DNA from: Acidimicrobiaceae bacterium
Lineage (GTDB): Bacteria > Actinomycetota > Acidimicrobiia > Acidimicrobiales > Poriferisodalaceae
Length of the DNA stretch: 58,442 nt
Reading direction: 5' to 3'
Assembly (NCBI GenBank): GCA_002721305.1
Contig: PBKA01000025.1
Span: 1-58,442, forward strand
Notes under the pieces: generated by a model
What the model saw: only the letters and a program-made list of their open reading frames with translations
Told to the model about the DNA's origin: nothing
Database searches by the model: none
Shown here: piece after piece, positions 33,699 to 43,458 of the stretch
Numbering within the stretch: position 1 is the first letter of the stretch
Layout of the letters: each line of letters opens with the position of its first letter
Program-made: the position numbers and the translations under genes

Positions 33699-35684
33699 CT
33701 ATGTGTCCTCGGAGGCGATTACTACGAGAAGCTGGCCGTTGTCTACCTGATCGCCAACTGCAACTCGAACCTCGGTCACTGAGCCGTCAAAAGCGGCAAC
33801 AATTTGATGCTCCATTTTCATTGCTTCCATCAAAACCAATAGCTGCCCAGCGTCAACGGAATCTCCCTCGGCCACTTCAATAGCTAAAATCTTTCCTGGC
33901 ATGGGAGCTGTCAACCCTCCTTCCACGTCGGCGCTATCGGGTTCAGGGAAGCGACTTTTCTCTGTGAACGTCAGACTCCCTGCCGGAATATCCACACACC
34001 ACCGGTTCGCAAATTTTGACGCGTAGCCACTGGCCCGCACTTCATCGAGCTGGATTTCGAAGCGATCGTCATCCAGCGACACAAGTGTCGCGGACCGCAG
34101 TTCCTCCGCGTCTCCTAAACGTATTTCGAATGATCCGTCACGGAGAGCTCGGTAATTCACCTCTATTTCGCGGTCTTCGTGCAGCAACAACATCTGTTGG
34201 CTAGGCATCGAACTATTTCGAAATCCGGAGGGCATAAACGACAAAGGCCCAGCTTCGTTCCGGTGCAGTTGCTGAGAAACCAATGCAACTGCTACGGCGG
34301 CATCTTCCAGTTCGCAGTCACCCGGAATCCTCTGCCCTGGTATGTCTACGCGAGAAATAAAGTCCGTTGTTGTGTTCCCTGCAAGAAACTCTTCGTTACG
34401 CAGCGTCGCAACTAAGAAATCTCTGTTGGTCACGATTCCGTGAAGACGGGTCCGTTCCAACGCCAACGCCAACTTCAGAGCAGCTTCGCTGCGCGAGGGG
34501 GCGTGAGAGATCACTTTTGCCAACATAGGGTCGAACTCGACTGAAACCTCAGAACCGGACTCGATACCCGAGTCGTATCTCACTGATGGACCAACCACCG
34601 GTTCCCAGATATCGACGCGCCCTGTGGCTGGAAGAAAATCGTTCGCTGGGTCCTCCGCGTAAAGACGAACCTCGATTGAGTGACCTGAAATAGACAGATC
34701 CGATTGCTCATAACCAAGAGGTTCGCCATTGGCAATTCGGATCTGTTCCCGCACCAGGTCTAGCCCCGTGATCTCTTCAGTAACTGGATGTTCGACTTGG
34801 AGTCGCGTGTTCACTTCAAGGAAGAAAAATTCTGCATCGTCACCAGTACCGTCAAGCAAAAATTCAACGGTCCCGGCAGATTCGTAGCCGATTGCCTGCA
34901 CCGCTGCGACTGCGGCGTCACCCATCCTCCCTCTTAGCGCTTCAGACAACACGGGTGATGGAGCTTCCTCAATAACTTTTTGGTGGCGGCGCTGTATGGA
35001 ACATTCACGTTCGAAGCAGTGCAGCACGTTGCCGTGCCGGTCACCCAGAACTTGGATTTCAATATGTCGGGGAGTCGTCAAATAGCGTTCCAAAAACACG
35101 GTGTCGTTTCCGAACGCGCTCAAGGCTTCGCGTTTGGCTCCACTAATTGCGTCCTCCAATGCGGAGTCGTTATCTACGACCCGCATTCCTTTGCCGCCTC
35201 CACCAGCGCTTGCTTTCACAAGTAACGGAAAACCAATCTCGTTGCCGACCGAAACAACATCGGTTGAATCGGTTACCTCCACTGAAGGAAGCGTCGGAAC
35301 ATCCGCGTCAACCATGGTCCGTTTTGCCGCCAGTTTGTCGCCCATCGCGGCGATAGCTGCTGGGGGTGGACCAATCCAGGTGATTCCGGCATCGGAGACC
35401 GCTTGCGCGAAGTCAGCGTTCTCTGAAAGAAACCCGTAGCCCGGATGTATCGCATCAGCCCCTACCGACATGGCAGCCGCAAGAATTTTTTGGGCATCTA
35501 GATACGACTCGGTTGCTGTTGTCCCTCCCAGAGCTATACCCAAATCCGCGTCAGTGACGAATGGAGCTTCGGCGTCTCCATTTGAATGGACGGCGACGGT
35601 GAAGATGCCCATTTCTTTTGCAGTGCGGAATACTCTCCGGGCGATTTCGCCTCGATTTGCGACTAATAATCGTCTGATTGTCAC
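33699..35684 (-). CDS. Acyl-CoA carboxylase biotin carboxylase/biotin carrier (alpha) subunit
   Basis: A 661-residue fusion. The biotin carboxylase domain opens with RRLLVANRGEIARRVF. Its ATP-grasp loop is KASAGGGGKGMRVV and its active site FLEVNTRLQVEHPVTEE. The biotinyl domain at the C-terminus carries the lysine in EAMKMEH (about 40 residues from the end). With ATP and bicarbonate it loads carboxybiotin for the carboxyltransferase encoded just upstream. GTG 35684 is chosen: a GGGAGG ribosome site lies just before it and it follows the upstream stop by ten bases, whereas a longer reading from 35774 adds an unrelated N-terminus. It may also serve the second carboxyltransferase at 49737. Confidence 0.92.
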   Translation of the reverse strand: MTIRRLLVANRGEIARRVFRTAKEMGIFTVAVHSNGDAEAPFVTDADLGIALGGTTATESYLDAQKILAAAMSVGADAIHPGYGFLSENADFAQAVSDAGITWIGPPPAAIAAMGDKLAAKRTMVDADVPTLPSVEVTDSTDVVSVGNEIGFPLLVKASAGGGGKGMRVVDNDSALEDAISGAKREALSAFGNDTVFLERYLTTPRHIEIQVLGDRHGNVLHCFERECSIQRRHQKVIEEAPSPVLSEALRGRMGDAAVAAVQAIGYESAGTVEFLLDGTGDDAEFFFLEVNTRLQVEHPVTEEITGLDLVREQIRIANGEPLGYEQSDLSISGHSIEVRLYAEDPANDFLPATGRVDIWEPVVGPSVRYDSGIESGSEVSVEFDPMLAKVISHAPSRSEAALKLALALERTRLHGIVTNRDFLVATLRNEEFLAGNTTTDFISRVDIPGQRIPGDCELEDAAVAVALVSQQLHRNEAGPLSFMPSGFRNSSMPSQQMLLLHEDREIEVNYRALRDGSFEIRLGDAEELRSATLVSLDDDRFEIQLDEVRASGYASKFANRWCVDIPAGSLTFTEKSRFPEPDSADVEGGLTAPMPGKILAIEVAEGDSVDAGQLLVLMEAMKMEHQIVAAFDGSVTEVRVAVGDQVDNGQLLVVIASEDT

Positions 35685-35694
35685 CGGGCCTCCC

Positions 35695-37320
35695 TTACAT
35701 CCTGAAGACGCCGAAGCCTTCGGCGCCTTCGACCTTGTTGTTACTGCATGCGGAAAGTGACAAAGCGATGACATCGCGAGTGTCGCGGGGGTCGATGATC
35801 CCGTCGTCGGTTACCCGTCCCGATGAGTACAGGGCGAGAGACTTCAGTTCGTGATAATGCTCAACTGATTCAGTGATTTTGCGGTCCGCTTCTTCGTCAA
35901 ATTCGAGGCCTTTCCGTGCGGCCTGCCCTCGCCGCACGAGGGACATGACTCCAGCTATTTGCTTGGGACCCATAATGGCGATTTTCGCGGTCGGCCATAG
36001 GTAGGTGAACCGCGTGTTGAATGCCCTACCTGACATCCCGTAGTTACCTGCCCCGTAGCTGTTCCCCAAAATCACTGTGATATGAGGAACCATCGAGTTC
36101 GACACAGCGTTAATCATTTTTGAACCGTTCTTAACGATTCCTGAGTGCTCAAAATCCTTGCCGACCATGTAGCCAGTGATGTTTTGAAGAAAGACAATGG
36201 GAATGTCTTGCTGATTGCACAGTTGAATGAACTGGGCAGCCTTTTCACTACTTTCGCTGAACAATGGTCCGTTATTACCGATGAGGCCGACGGGGTAGCC
36301 GTGGATCGAGGCCCAACCACAAATTAGGGTCGTCCCATATCGTGCCTTGAACTCTTCGAATCGCGAACCATCAACAATACGAGCAATGACTTCTCGGCAA
36401 TCGATGAGTGCTTGCAGGTCCCGCGGCATTAAACCCAACAACTCTTCAGGGTTGTGAACCGGCGGATCGTTTTGCATCGATGGCTCGGGACCGAGCTTTC
36501 GCCAATTGAGGTGGCTGACTACCTCGCGACACATGCGTAGAGCTTCAGCTTCGTCGTCCGCAAGGTAATCGGCGAGACCTGAAACCTCTGCGTGCATTTG
36601 AGCACCACCTAGTGTTTCGTCGTCGCTGTCTTCTCCAGTTGCCATTTTGACGAGCGGTGGACCACCGAGAAACACCTTGGATTGGTTACGGACGAAGATG
36701 TTGTAATCGCTCATTCCAGGTTGGTAAGCACCGCCGGCAGTCGAACTGCCGAACACCACGGCGACGGACGGGATTCGTAACTTGGACAATTCGGTGACGT
36801 CATAAAAGAGTCGACCCGACTCGGCGAAATGGTCGCTTTGTTCGATCATTTGTCGCTCGGGATCGTCATCTCCTCGCAAGTCTCCACCTGCTGACTCAAC
36901 GAACTGGATATAGGGCATGCGGTTTTCGCGAGCAATTTCGATGGCGCGCATCAACTTTCGTCCGGCTACCTGCGTCATTGCGCCACCTAGAACGGTGGGG
37001 TCGTTTCCTTCGATCACGCATTCGACGCCCTCTATGACACCGATCCCCATCACCAATCCGCCGCCAACTGCATAATTTGTGCAATAGCCAGCAAGTGAAC
37101 TGATTTCGAAAAACGGAGAATCGGTGTCAAGGACCATTTGGATGCGTTCCCGGACAGGCATCTTGTCGCGGCTACGCATCCTCTCCATTGCTGCGGGCCC
37201 GCCACCGGCAGCTGCTTCTGCATGCAAGTCGTCAATGATTGCAAGCTGTTCGAGCATGTCATCGCAATTTTTTTCGAACCAATCAGCGTTGGTATCGATG
37301 TGAGTTTGGAGTACGGCCAC
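35695..37320 (-). CDS. Acyl-CoA carboxylase carboxyltransferase (beta) subunit, methylcrotonyl/geranyl-CoA type
   Basis: A 541-residue carboxyltransferase with two crotonase-like halves. VGGGLVMGIGVIEGVECVIE is the N-half core, VFGSSTAGGAYQPGMSDY the oxyanion turn typical of methylcrotonyl-CoA-type subunits, and ILGNSYGAGNYGMSGRAF the C-half equivalent. It transfers carboxyl from biotin to an acyl-CoA, probably branched or unsaturated. The start is GTG with a GAGGGAG ribosome site. A promoter of -35 TTGCTC, 17 bases, TAGGAA is readable in the gap to 37420. The alpha subunit gene follows after ten bases. Confidence 0.92.
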   Translation of the reverse strand: MAVLQTHIDTNADWFEKNCDDMLEQLAIIDDLHAEAAAGGGPAAMERMRSRDKMPVRERIQMVLDTDSPFFEISSLAGYCTNYAVGGGLVMGIGVIEGVECVIEGNDPTVLGGAMTQVAGRKLMRAIEIARENRMPYIQFVESAGGDLRGDDDPERQMIEQSDHFAESGRLFYDVTELSKLRIPSVAVVFGSSTAGGAYQPGMSDYNIFVRNQSKVFLGGPPLVKMATGEDSDDETLGGAQMHAEVSGLADYLADDEAEALRMCREVVSHLNWRKLGPEPSMQNDPPVHNPEELLGLMPRDLQALIDCREVIARIVDGSRFEEFKARYGTTLICGWASIHGYPVGLIGNNGPLFSESSEKAAQFIQLCNQQDIPIVFLQNITGYMVGKDFEHSGIVKNGSKMINAVSNSMVPHITVILGNSYGAGNYGMSGRAFNTRFTYLWPTAKIAIMGPKQIAGVMSLVRRGQAARKGLEFDEEADRKITESVEHYHELKSLALYSSGRVTDDGIIDPRDTRDVIALSLSACSNNKVEGAEGFGVFRM

Positions 37321-37419
37321 CCTGTTCTCCCTCTAAACACTTTCTTCGACCTTCGATTCCTAGGTGAAACAGCGGCCGAGAGCAAGCGCGTTCGGTAATC
37401 ATCAGCCAAACTTGCAGCC

Positions 37420-38214
37420 GTGAGTAGCGAAATAGATGATTCTCCGTGGATTCCTGCAACCCACCGAATGGCTCGTTCTGACGTCGACAGGAACTATGTC
37501 TTGTGGGTTGATTTGCCTCCGACCTATGACCCCGAAGGAGATGAATCGCATCCGCTGTACCTTTGTTTTGACGCCATGTGGACCTACGGAACAGTTGTCG
37601 ACACGGTTCGACTTCTGGCTCCCACAAAAGACCTTCCCAAGGCCATCGTCGTTGGTGTTGCACATGACGAACCCTCGTATCGTGACGTTATTCAACTCCG
37701 CGCGATGGACTTCACCACCACCGCTGTCGACGCTCCCGCACTCACAGGTGTTCGAGTGCCTGGGGAACAGCTAGGCGGGGCCGAAGCTTTTCGTCGTTGG
37801 GTGGGGTCCGAAGTCATTCCTTTTTTGAGAGACCAGTACCGAGTGTCTGAGATGACCTTCGTCGGTCACTCGTTTAGCGCCCTTTTTGGCGTTCACGTTC
37901 TATTCGAAAGTCCATCAATGTTCGAGCACTATCTGTTGGCCAGCCCATCAGTTTGGTGGGATGACCAAGTCATGTTCCGTCGCGAGCAGGAGCGTTACGA
38001 CAGCGGCCAAGGCCTCAAAGCACACGTGTTCATGTCAAAGGGAGAACTGGAGACTGACGAACTTTCACCTCATCAAGAATTTCATGACCAGCTTGCATCA
38101 AGAAACTATGTAGGCCTTGATCTTCATTGGCAGGTCTTCCCGAAAGAGACTCATTTGTCAGTCGCGCCTGTCGCGTTGAGTCACGGGTTGAGGACCCTTC
38201 ATTCAACTCGATGA
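37420..38214 (+). CDS. Alpha/beta-hydrolase of the Fes/esterase-D type
   Basis: A 264-residue hydrolase of the PF00756-type esterase fold. The nucleophile elbow is GHSFSALFG (serine near 150), with the catalytic histidine likely in KETHLSVAP near the C-terminus. NYVLWVDLPPTYDPEG is the N-terminal strand pair of the family. No signal peptide is visible, so it is a cytoplasmic esterase or related enzyme rather than a secreted mycolyltransferase. Known relatives hydrolyse siderophore esters or S-formylglutathione, but the substrate here is unknown. The start is GTG; the hexamer seven bases upstream (CAAACT) is a weak -10 candidate. Confidence 0.78.
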   Translation: MSSEIDDSPWIPATHRMARSDVDRNYVLWVDLPPTYDPEGDESHPLYLCFDAMWTYGTVVDTVRLLAPTKDLPKAIVVGVAHDEPSYRDVIQLRAMDFTTTAVDAPALTGVRVPGEQLGGAEAFRRWVGSEVIPFLRDQYRVSEMTFVGHSFSALFGVHVLFESPSMFEHYLLASPSVWWDDQVMFRREQERYDSGQGLKAHVFMSKGELETDELSPHQEFHDQLASRNYVGLDLHWQVFPKETHLSVAPVALSHGLRTLHSTR

Positions 38215-38248
38215 GCAAGCCCCCGCATTTCTGGGCAAGAATGGGATC

Positions 38249-39385
38249 ATGGGGGCACCACTAATCACTGAAGAACCGTATGCATCCAGCGGAACAGTTC
38301 CTGTTTACGACTCGGATGCCCATATAGCTGAACCGACATCGGTATGGCAGGAGTACACCGATCCCAAATATCGAGAATTGGTGATGCAATGCCGACCCGT
38401 AGACAATTTAGACAGCATTTTTGTTGAGGACTCCGGGATCGGTATGAGCTGTGCGCCAGCCTGTATCCCAAACGCATACGGTACTGAGGTCACCTGGGAC
38501 GACATTGTTCCCGGCAGTTATGACCCTGCCGAACGACTCAAGGTGATGGACGACGAGGGTCTCGATGCCGCACTGATGTTCCCCTCGCTTCATCTGCTTT
38601 CCGGCGACATAGCTGATGCAGACGTGGCCGCTGCTAATGCTCGTGGGTACAACCGGTGGATGACCGACTTCACGTCAGAAAACCCGGATCGACTGTATGG
38701 GGTTGGGGTCACACCGTTGCAGTCAGTCGATCATGCCGTAGCCGAAATCGAGTTCTGCGCGGAGGCGGGACTAACGGGGATGACGTTTCGACCTGAGCGA
38801 TACAACGGACTTGAATTGTTTTCCGAGGAGATGGACCGAGTTTGGTCCGCAGCCGAAGACCATGACATGACCGTCGCTATCCACGGCAGTTTCGGCTCTG
38901 ACATGACCAGCTTCGCCAAAACGCGATACAACAACCAGTTTTACGTCCACATGGTGTGTCACCCATTCGAACAGATGGCATCAGTGATGGAGATCGTCGC
39001 GAGTGGAATCCTTGACGATCACCCTCGCTTGAGAGTCGGGTTCTTCGAGTCCGGATTGGGGTGGCTTCCTTACTGGCTGGACCGATTGGACGAACACAAA
39101 GAGTCCATGGGTCACCTAGTGCCGAGGTTGAAACGAGAGCCAACTGAAATCTTTTCCGAACAGTGCTTCGTGACCATGGAAGCGGGCGAAGGTGAAGCAT
39201 TCGCTCAGCTTGCTGATATGGGACTGGCTCACACCGTCGTTTGGGGTTCCGATTACCCCCATTACGACTGCACCTACCCCGGGGCGCTAGCCGAACTTGA
39301 CGAAACTTTCGAAAGAATCGATAGAAACGACCTACGATCAGAAGTCGTGTACACCAACGCCAGACGATTTATGGGACTCGGATAA
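38249..39385 (+). CDS. Amidohydrolase-2 family metal-dependent hydrolase
   Basis: A 378-residue TIM-barrel enzyme of the ACMSD-like amidohydrolase group. Metal ligands are the early DSDAHIAEP (DxH), then HGSFGSD, HPFEQM, and the late WGSDYPHYD aspartate. Members decarboxylate or hydrolyse aromatic and heterocyclic acids. It precedes the dienelactone hydrolase gene by two bases, so the two likely act in sequence in breakdown of an aromatic or lactone compound. The exact reaction is unknown. ATG at 38249; CAAGAAT just upstream may be a weak -10. Confidence 0.87.
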   Translation: MGAPLITEEPYASSGTVPVYDSDAHIAEPTSVWQEYTDPKYRELVMQCRPVDNLDSIFVEDSGIGMSCAPACIPNAYGTEVTWDDIVPGSYDPAERLKVMDDEGLDAALMFPSLHLLSGDIADADVAAANARGYNRWMTDFTSENPDRLYGVGVTPLQSVDHAVAEIEFCAEAGLTGMTFRPERYNGLELFSEEMDRVWSAAEDHDMTVAIHGSFGSDMTSFAKTRYNNQFYVHMVCHPFEQMASVMEIVASGILDDHPRLRVGFFESGLGWLPYWLDRLDEHKESMGHLVPRLKREPTEIFSEQCFVTMEAGEGEAFAQLADMGLAHTVVWGSDYPHYDCTYPGALAELDETFERIDRNDLRSEVVYTNARRFMGLG

Positions 39386-39387
39386 TT

Positions 39388-40059
39388 ATGACCACTGTTA
39401 CGGCTGCCGATGGCCACGAATTCGATGCCTATTGTGCCGACGGGCCCGACAAGCCAAAGGGTCTTGTGGTTGTCGTTCAAGAAATTTTTGGAGTGAACGA
39501 CCACATTCGCAGCGTTGCCGACCGGTACGCGGAACTCGGCTATATCGCGGTCGCCCCGTCACTGTTTGATCGGGTCCAAAAGAACGTTGAGTTGAACTAC
39601 GACGAAGAAGGAATAGAGATCGGCCGTAAAATTGCCTTCGAGGATCTCTCGATGGACCAAGTCATGATGGACATTGAAGCAACGATCGACCGTTATCCGC
39701 ACCCGGGTGGGGTAGGCATAGTCGGTTACTGCTGGGGTGGTTCGATCTGTTACGTGGCCGCCGCTCGTCTATCAGACAAGATTTCGGCCGCATCGGGATA
39801 CTACGGCGGCCAGATCATGCCCCACATTGACGAAGAGCCGAAAACGCCCCTGGTGCTTCACTTCGGAGCAGAAGACGCGGGGATTCCACTAGACAATGTT
39901 CACGCAATAGCCGAGCGATGGCCCCACATCGATGTCCATATTTACGAAGAAGCAGGCCATGGATTCAACTGTGACGCTCGAGGAAGCTACGAAGAATCCT
40001 CCGCCGCACTCGCTTTGGAGCGCACACTGGGGCACTTCGCGCAGCACGTGGACGGGTAG
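39388..40059 (+). CDS. Dienelactone hydrolase family protein
   Basis: A 223-residue alpha/beta hydrolase. The nucleophile is the cysteine in GYCWGGSICY, typical of true dienelactone hydrolases. The glutamate that guards it is in VVQEIFGVNDHIR, and the aspartate and histidine are in FGAEDAGIP and EAGHGFNCD. It would open an enol-lactone such as a dienelactone from aromatic ring cleavage, though many relatives act on other esters. It is cotranscribed with the amidohydrolase and converges on the MaoC gene with a 7-base gap. Confidence 0.88.
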   Translation: MTTVTAADGHEFDAYCADGPDKPKGLVVVVQEIFGVNDHIRSVADRYAELGYIAVAPSLFDRVQKNVELNYDEEGIEIGRKIAFEDLSMDQVMMDIEATIDRYPHPGGVGIVGYCWGGSICYVAAARLSDKISAASGYYGGQIMPHIDEEPKTPLVLHFGAEDAGIPLDNVHAIAERWPHIDVHIYEEAGHGFNCDARGSYEESSAALALERTLGHFAQHVDG

Positions 40060-40066
40060 CTGCGAC

Positions 40067-40951
40067 TCAATCTTTGTCAAAGAAGACGAGCCCTTGGTTG
40101 ATGGCGGGCCCTCCATCTTCGGTAAGTACCTCAAAACGTGTGACATGCTGACCATCAACTGGCGTTACGTCTAGAACTCGCACCGTGACAGTCGATGGCA
40201 TCAGCACCATTGACGCCATCCGCCCTCTGATACGACGAACGCGTTCGGGGTTACCGTTGGCAACAGTGGAAATAGTGGCGCTGACACCGAGTGCCAAAGT
40301 AGCGGTTCCGTGCAGAATGATTGCCGGTAGACCAGCGTCCGCAGCCACTGACGCGTCGGTGTGTATGGGGTTCCAAATTCTTGCTGACTCCGTGTAGGTG
40401 TGAGCAGCGCCGTGGGCCACCGGAACGAGAACTTCCGCTACGGGATCCTCAGGTAGAGGTCCGAGTTCGGGAACCACCGGATCGTCCTGTGCCGGTCGAT
40501 CTTCGCCCGTTGCACGAACACCCAAATACATGCCACCCTGATGCGTCGTAAACACCGGCTCACCGTGTGCGTCAAAGGTTTCGATCTTCATCGTTGTGTA
40601 CGCACCGGGGCTCTTGTTCTCGACCCCGGTATAGGTCAACTTGGTTTCCAAAACGTCGCCGGGTGTGACCAAACGATGAATGACTAAATCATGGGTCGCG
40701 TGAACAGATTGACGGGTTTCCTCGGGGGTGATGCCCCACTTGTCCGCTAAGTCCCGGCCCTGCACTATGACTGGCCATTCCGGACACACAGCGAACATAG
40801 GATGAGCAACTATTCCATTGGCACGACGGGTATCGAAATAACAGTCCTGAGTGTCGCCGAGGGCCGCGGCATAGGCCATCATCCAACGGGCATCGACCTC
40901 GTGTCGTATGGGACCTATTTGGTCTCCAACCATGTCAGTAGGAACAGGCAT
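40067..40951 (-). CDS. MaoC-type dehydratase/hydratase (double hot-dog)
   Basis: A 294-residue protein with two hot-dog halves. The N-half is the FAS1-like dehydratase region (YAAALGDTQDCYFD), and the C-half carries the hydratase-2 signature IWNPIHTDASVAADAG followed by ILHG. The aspartate and histidine of that motif are the catalytic pair. It would hydrate trans-2-enoyl-CoA to (R)-3-hydroxyacyl-CoA or act on a related thioester. The ATG at 40951 follows a good GGAGG site; a frame start six codons earlier lacks one. It diverges from the acyltransferase gene. Confidence 0.87.
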   Translation of the reverse strand: MPVPTDMVGDQIGPIRHEVDARWMMAYAAALGDTQDCYFDTRRANGIVAHPMFAVCPEWPVIVQGRDLADKWGITPEETRQSVHATHDLVIHRLVTPGDVLETKLTYTGVENKSPGAYTTMKIETFDAHGEPVFTTHQGGMYLGVRATGEDRPAQDDPVVPELGPLPEDPVAEVLVPVAHGAAHTYTESARIWNPIHTDASVAADAGLPAIILHGTATLALGVSATISTVANGNPERVRRIRGRMASMVLMPSTVTVRVLDVTPVDGQHVTRFEVLTEDGGPAINQGLVFFDKD

Positions 40952-41055
40952 GCGGGACCTCCTCCGCATAGATCGACCCTATGACTGTAGTTGCGTTGAG
41001 CGCCACAAGTCGTTCGACAGGTCCGCTCAATTTCCAACGGCTAGCTTCGCGGACT

Positions 41056-41727
41056 ATGAGAGCACTCTTCTCTCCAGACGGTCTCATGGGAAAGCTCTTC
41101 TTTAGAGCTGTGCGAGGATTCGTCAGAGTCTTTTTGTTTCGCTGGTTCCGGTTGCGAGTCGAAGGGCGAGAGCGTCTGCAACTTGCGGGAGGAGTCATCA
41201 TTGCTCCAACGCATCGATCGAACCTTGATGGCCCCTTGATCGGAAGCTCAAGTCATCGGCGTGTCCGTTACCTCGGCAAGGACTCATTGTTTCAACCCGC
41301 AGCTGCGGGTTGGGCGATGCGTTCACTGGGATCGTTTCCGGTGCGGCGAGGAGAAGCTGATTTGGATGCCATGCGTGTAGCCAAAGAAATGCTCGAAGCA
41401 GGTGAGTGCATGCTGGTCTTTCCTGAAGGAACTCGACAAGTTGGCGACGCGATCGGGGAAATATATGACGGCACGGCTTGGCTCGCGTCAAAGGCCAACA
41501 CACCCGTGGTGCCCGTGGGTATCGCCGGCACAGAAGTAGCGATGCCAACCGGATCAAGGTTCCCGTCACGGGTTCCGGTTGTTGTCGTAGTAGGTGAGGT
41601 CTTGGAACCGCCAGAGGGAGCTGATGGGAAACGAGCAAAGCGTTCAGATTTGAAACTATGGACACAAGAACTGAAAATTCGTCTGCAAGACTGCCAGACC
41701 CGCGCGCGCGAAATGTTGAACAACTGA
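41056..41727 (+). CDS. PlsC-like 1-acyl-glycerol-3-phosphate acyltransferase
   Basis: A 223-residue acyltransferase. The catalytic HX4D motif is HRSNLD, the phosphate-binding motif is FPEGTR, and GIAGTEVAMP is the last conserved block. It transfers an acyl chain to lysophosphatidic acid or a related acceptor at the membrane; FFRAVRGFVRVFLFRWF may bind it to the bilayer. ATG 41056 matches the family N-terminus and has TAGCTT eight bases upstream. ATG 40981 is also in frame and cannot be excluded, but it lies only 29 bases from the divergent MaoC start. Its stop overlaps the phosphatase start (TGATG). Confidence 0.85.
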   Translation: MRALFSPDGLMGKLFFRAVRGFVRVFLFRWFRLRVEGRERLQLAGGVIIAPTHRSNLDGPLIGSSSHRRVRYLGKDSLFQPAAAGWAMRSLGSFPVRRGEADLDAMRVAKEMLEAGECMLVFPEGTRQVGDAIGEIYDGTAWLASKANTPVVPVGIAGTEVAMPTGSRFPSRVPVVVVVGEVLEPPEGADGKRAKRSDLKLWTQELKIRLQDCQTRAREMLNN

Positions 41728-42215
41728 TGCGTCTTTACTGGATCGAAACCCCAACGGGCCGCCTAGCGACAGCTCCGGCTCCTAACGGAAGTTCTCTTGC
41801 TCGTGAGATTGGAGACCTGCAACGGGAACAAGTCGCGACAGTTGTTTCGCTGCTCACCGAGGAGGAGGTCACAACTATCGGTTTGAGTGGCGAGCAGGAG
41901 GCCGCAAGTGCGGCCGGCATGATTTTCGTAAATCTGTCAATCCCTGACTTTGGAATCTTGGATGACTACGGCGATGCAGCGGACACTATTTCTCGCATCG
42001 TCAATGACCTAGAAGACGGGTCCGCGGTCGTTGTTCATTGCCGCGGTGGCATCGGGAGATCTTCGACTATCGCTGCTGCGGTTCTCACCCAAATGGATGT
42101 CGATCCTGATGACGCCATGGACCGAATAGCCAACGCTCGCGGAATGAAAGTACCCGAAACTCCTGCACAACGAATGTGGGTTCACGGCTATGCGGAATGG
42201 GCGGCAAAATACTAA
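41727..42215 (+). CDS. Dual-specificity/tyrosine phosphatase family protein
   Basis: A 162-residue cysteine phosphatase. The P-loop HCRGGIGRSS (HCX5R) is intact. An aspartate that may serve as general acid lies in the segment IPDFGIL about 45 residues earlier. It could act on a phosphotyrosine, a phospholipid phosphate or a small molecule; being coupled to a PlsC-like acyltransferase, a lipid phosphate is plausible, as inference. The ATG overlaps the TGA of the previous gene, and its TAA overlaps the next ATG (TAATG). A longer reading from 41658 is less likely. Confidence 0.82.
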   Translation: MRLYWIETPTGRLATAPAPNGSSLAREIGDLQREQVATVVSLLTEEEVTTIGLSGEQEAASAAGMIFVNLSIPDFGILDDYGDAADTISRIVNDLEDGSAVVVHCRGGIGRSSTIAAAVLTQMDVDPDDAMDRIANARGMKVPETPAQRMWVHGYAEWAAKY

Positions 42216-43456
42216 TGACAGGCTTAGCCGCGCAGGCGTTGAAGAACATCCGCATATGCGATTTCACTGGGCAGCTTGCTGGTGCCGGAGCAACGAAGAT
42301 CCTTGCCGCCTTTGGTGCAGAGGTGATTCGTATAGAAGACCCTGTCCATAGGGGAAAGTGGGACATCTTGCGAGGTGTCCCTCCGTGGGTTGGTGATGCT
42401 CGAGGCCTTGAGGCCGGAGGCGCGTTCAACAACCACAACGCAGGCAAGTTAGGCGTCACGTTGAACCTTAGAGATCCCAGAGCGAAAGAACTTCTTCGGG
42501 AACTCGTCGCGGTGAGCGACGCGGTGACCGAAAATTTCGCTGCGGGAGTGATGGAACGCCTCGGTTTCGGGTATGAGAGTTTGCGTGACATCCGAAACGA
42601 CATCGTTTACGTCTCCAACAACGGTTTCGGAGCCACCGGACCGTACCGCTCGTTCAAGTCATGGGGTCCTATTGCCCAAGCAGTGTCAGGGTTGACTCAC
42701 ACGTCAGGTTTGCCGGGGTTGCCTCCCGCGGGTTGGGGCTACTCGTTTATGGATCACACCGGCGGCTACTACATGGCAACTGCGACACTGATGGCATTAC
42801 TGCATCGACAACGCACTGGTGAAGGTCAGTGGGTTGACTTAGCCTGCATTGAGGCAGCGGGCACGTTGAACGGTGTTGCGACATTGGACGCAACGGTCAA
42901 TGAGAGGCCAATGCGACGCCCAGGTATGCCAAATAGCAACCGTTCGCAGTCACCGAAGATGGCGCCCCACGGAATATGGCGAACTCAAGGTGACGACGAA
43001 TGGGTGGCGATCGCAGTCCGCGACGACAATGATTGGAAAGCTCTGTCGGAAGTAGTAGCGCAGCCCTGGTCACGAGAAGATCGATGGTTGCGAGCAGAAG
43101 CACGCCTGCGCGACGAAGACGAACTCGAACAGCTTCTAGCAGCTTGGGCCATTAACCAAGACCGACGAGTAATTTCGGATCGTCTTGTCACCGCAGGAGT
43201 GCCCGCTGCACCAGTGCTCAAACCGCAAGAAAGAATCGAGTTTGATGAAAGGACCGAGGAGCTGTGGGTCACCGTTGAACACAGCGAAATAGGGCTATCG
43301 AGAGTCGAGGGCTTGCCAGTGTCATTGTCCGAAACGCCTTGGTCGGTTACGCGGGGAGCGGCTTGCCTAGGGGAGCACAATCATTACGTGTTCGGTGACC
43401 TATTGGGTCTCAGCGAACAGGAAATCGAGTCACTCCAAGAAGAGGGAGTCATCTAA
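42215..43456 (+). CDS. CaiB/BaiF family III CoA-transferase (first of tandem pair)
   Basis: A 413-residue family III CoA-transferase. IRICDFTGQLAGAGATKIL is the N-terminal motif and GFGATGPYRSFKSWGP the glycine-rich CoA region. The segment aligned with the catalytic aspartate reads VDLACIEAAG, a Glu. It would exchange CoA between carboxylic acids. It is translationally coupled to the phosphatase gene (TAATG at 42213) and followed two bases later by a second CaiB gene. The start at 42215 replaces a longer reading from 42176 that overlaps the phosphatase. Confidence 0.87.
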   Translation: MTGLAAQALKNIRICDFTGQLAGAGATKILAAFGAEVIRIEDPVHRGKWDILRGVPPWVGDARGLEAGGAFNNHNAGKLGVTLNLRDPRAKELLRELVAVSDAVTENFAAGVMERLGFGYESLRDIRNDIVYVSNNGFGATGPYRSFKSWGPIAQAVSGLTHTSGLPGLPPAGWGYSFMDHTGGYYMATATLMALLHRQRTGEGQWVDLACIEAAGTLNGVATLDATVNERPMRRPGMPNSNRSQSPKMAPHGIWRTQGDDEWVAIAVRDDNDWKALSEVVAQPWSREDRWLRAEARLRDEDELEQLLAAWAINQDRRVISDRLVTAGVPAAPVLKPQERIEFDERTEELWVTVEHSEIGLSRVEGLPVSLSETPWSVTRGAACLGEHNHYVFGDLLGLSEQEIESLQEEGVI

Positions 43457-43458
43457 CC

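Noticed and set aside
41658-41726. Upstream extension of the phosphatase gene
   Set aside because: It overlaps the acyltransferase gene by 70 bases; the TGATG junction at 41725 gives a natural start.
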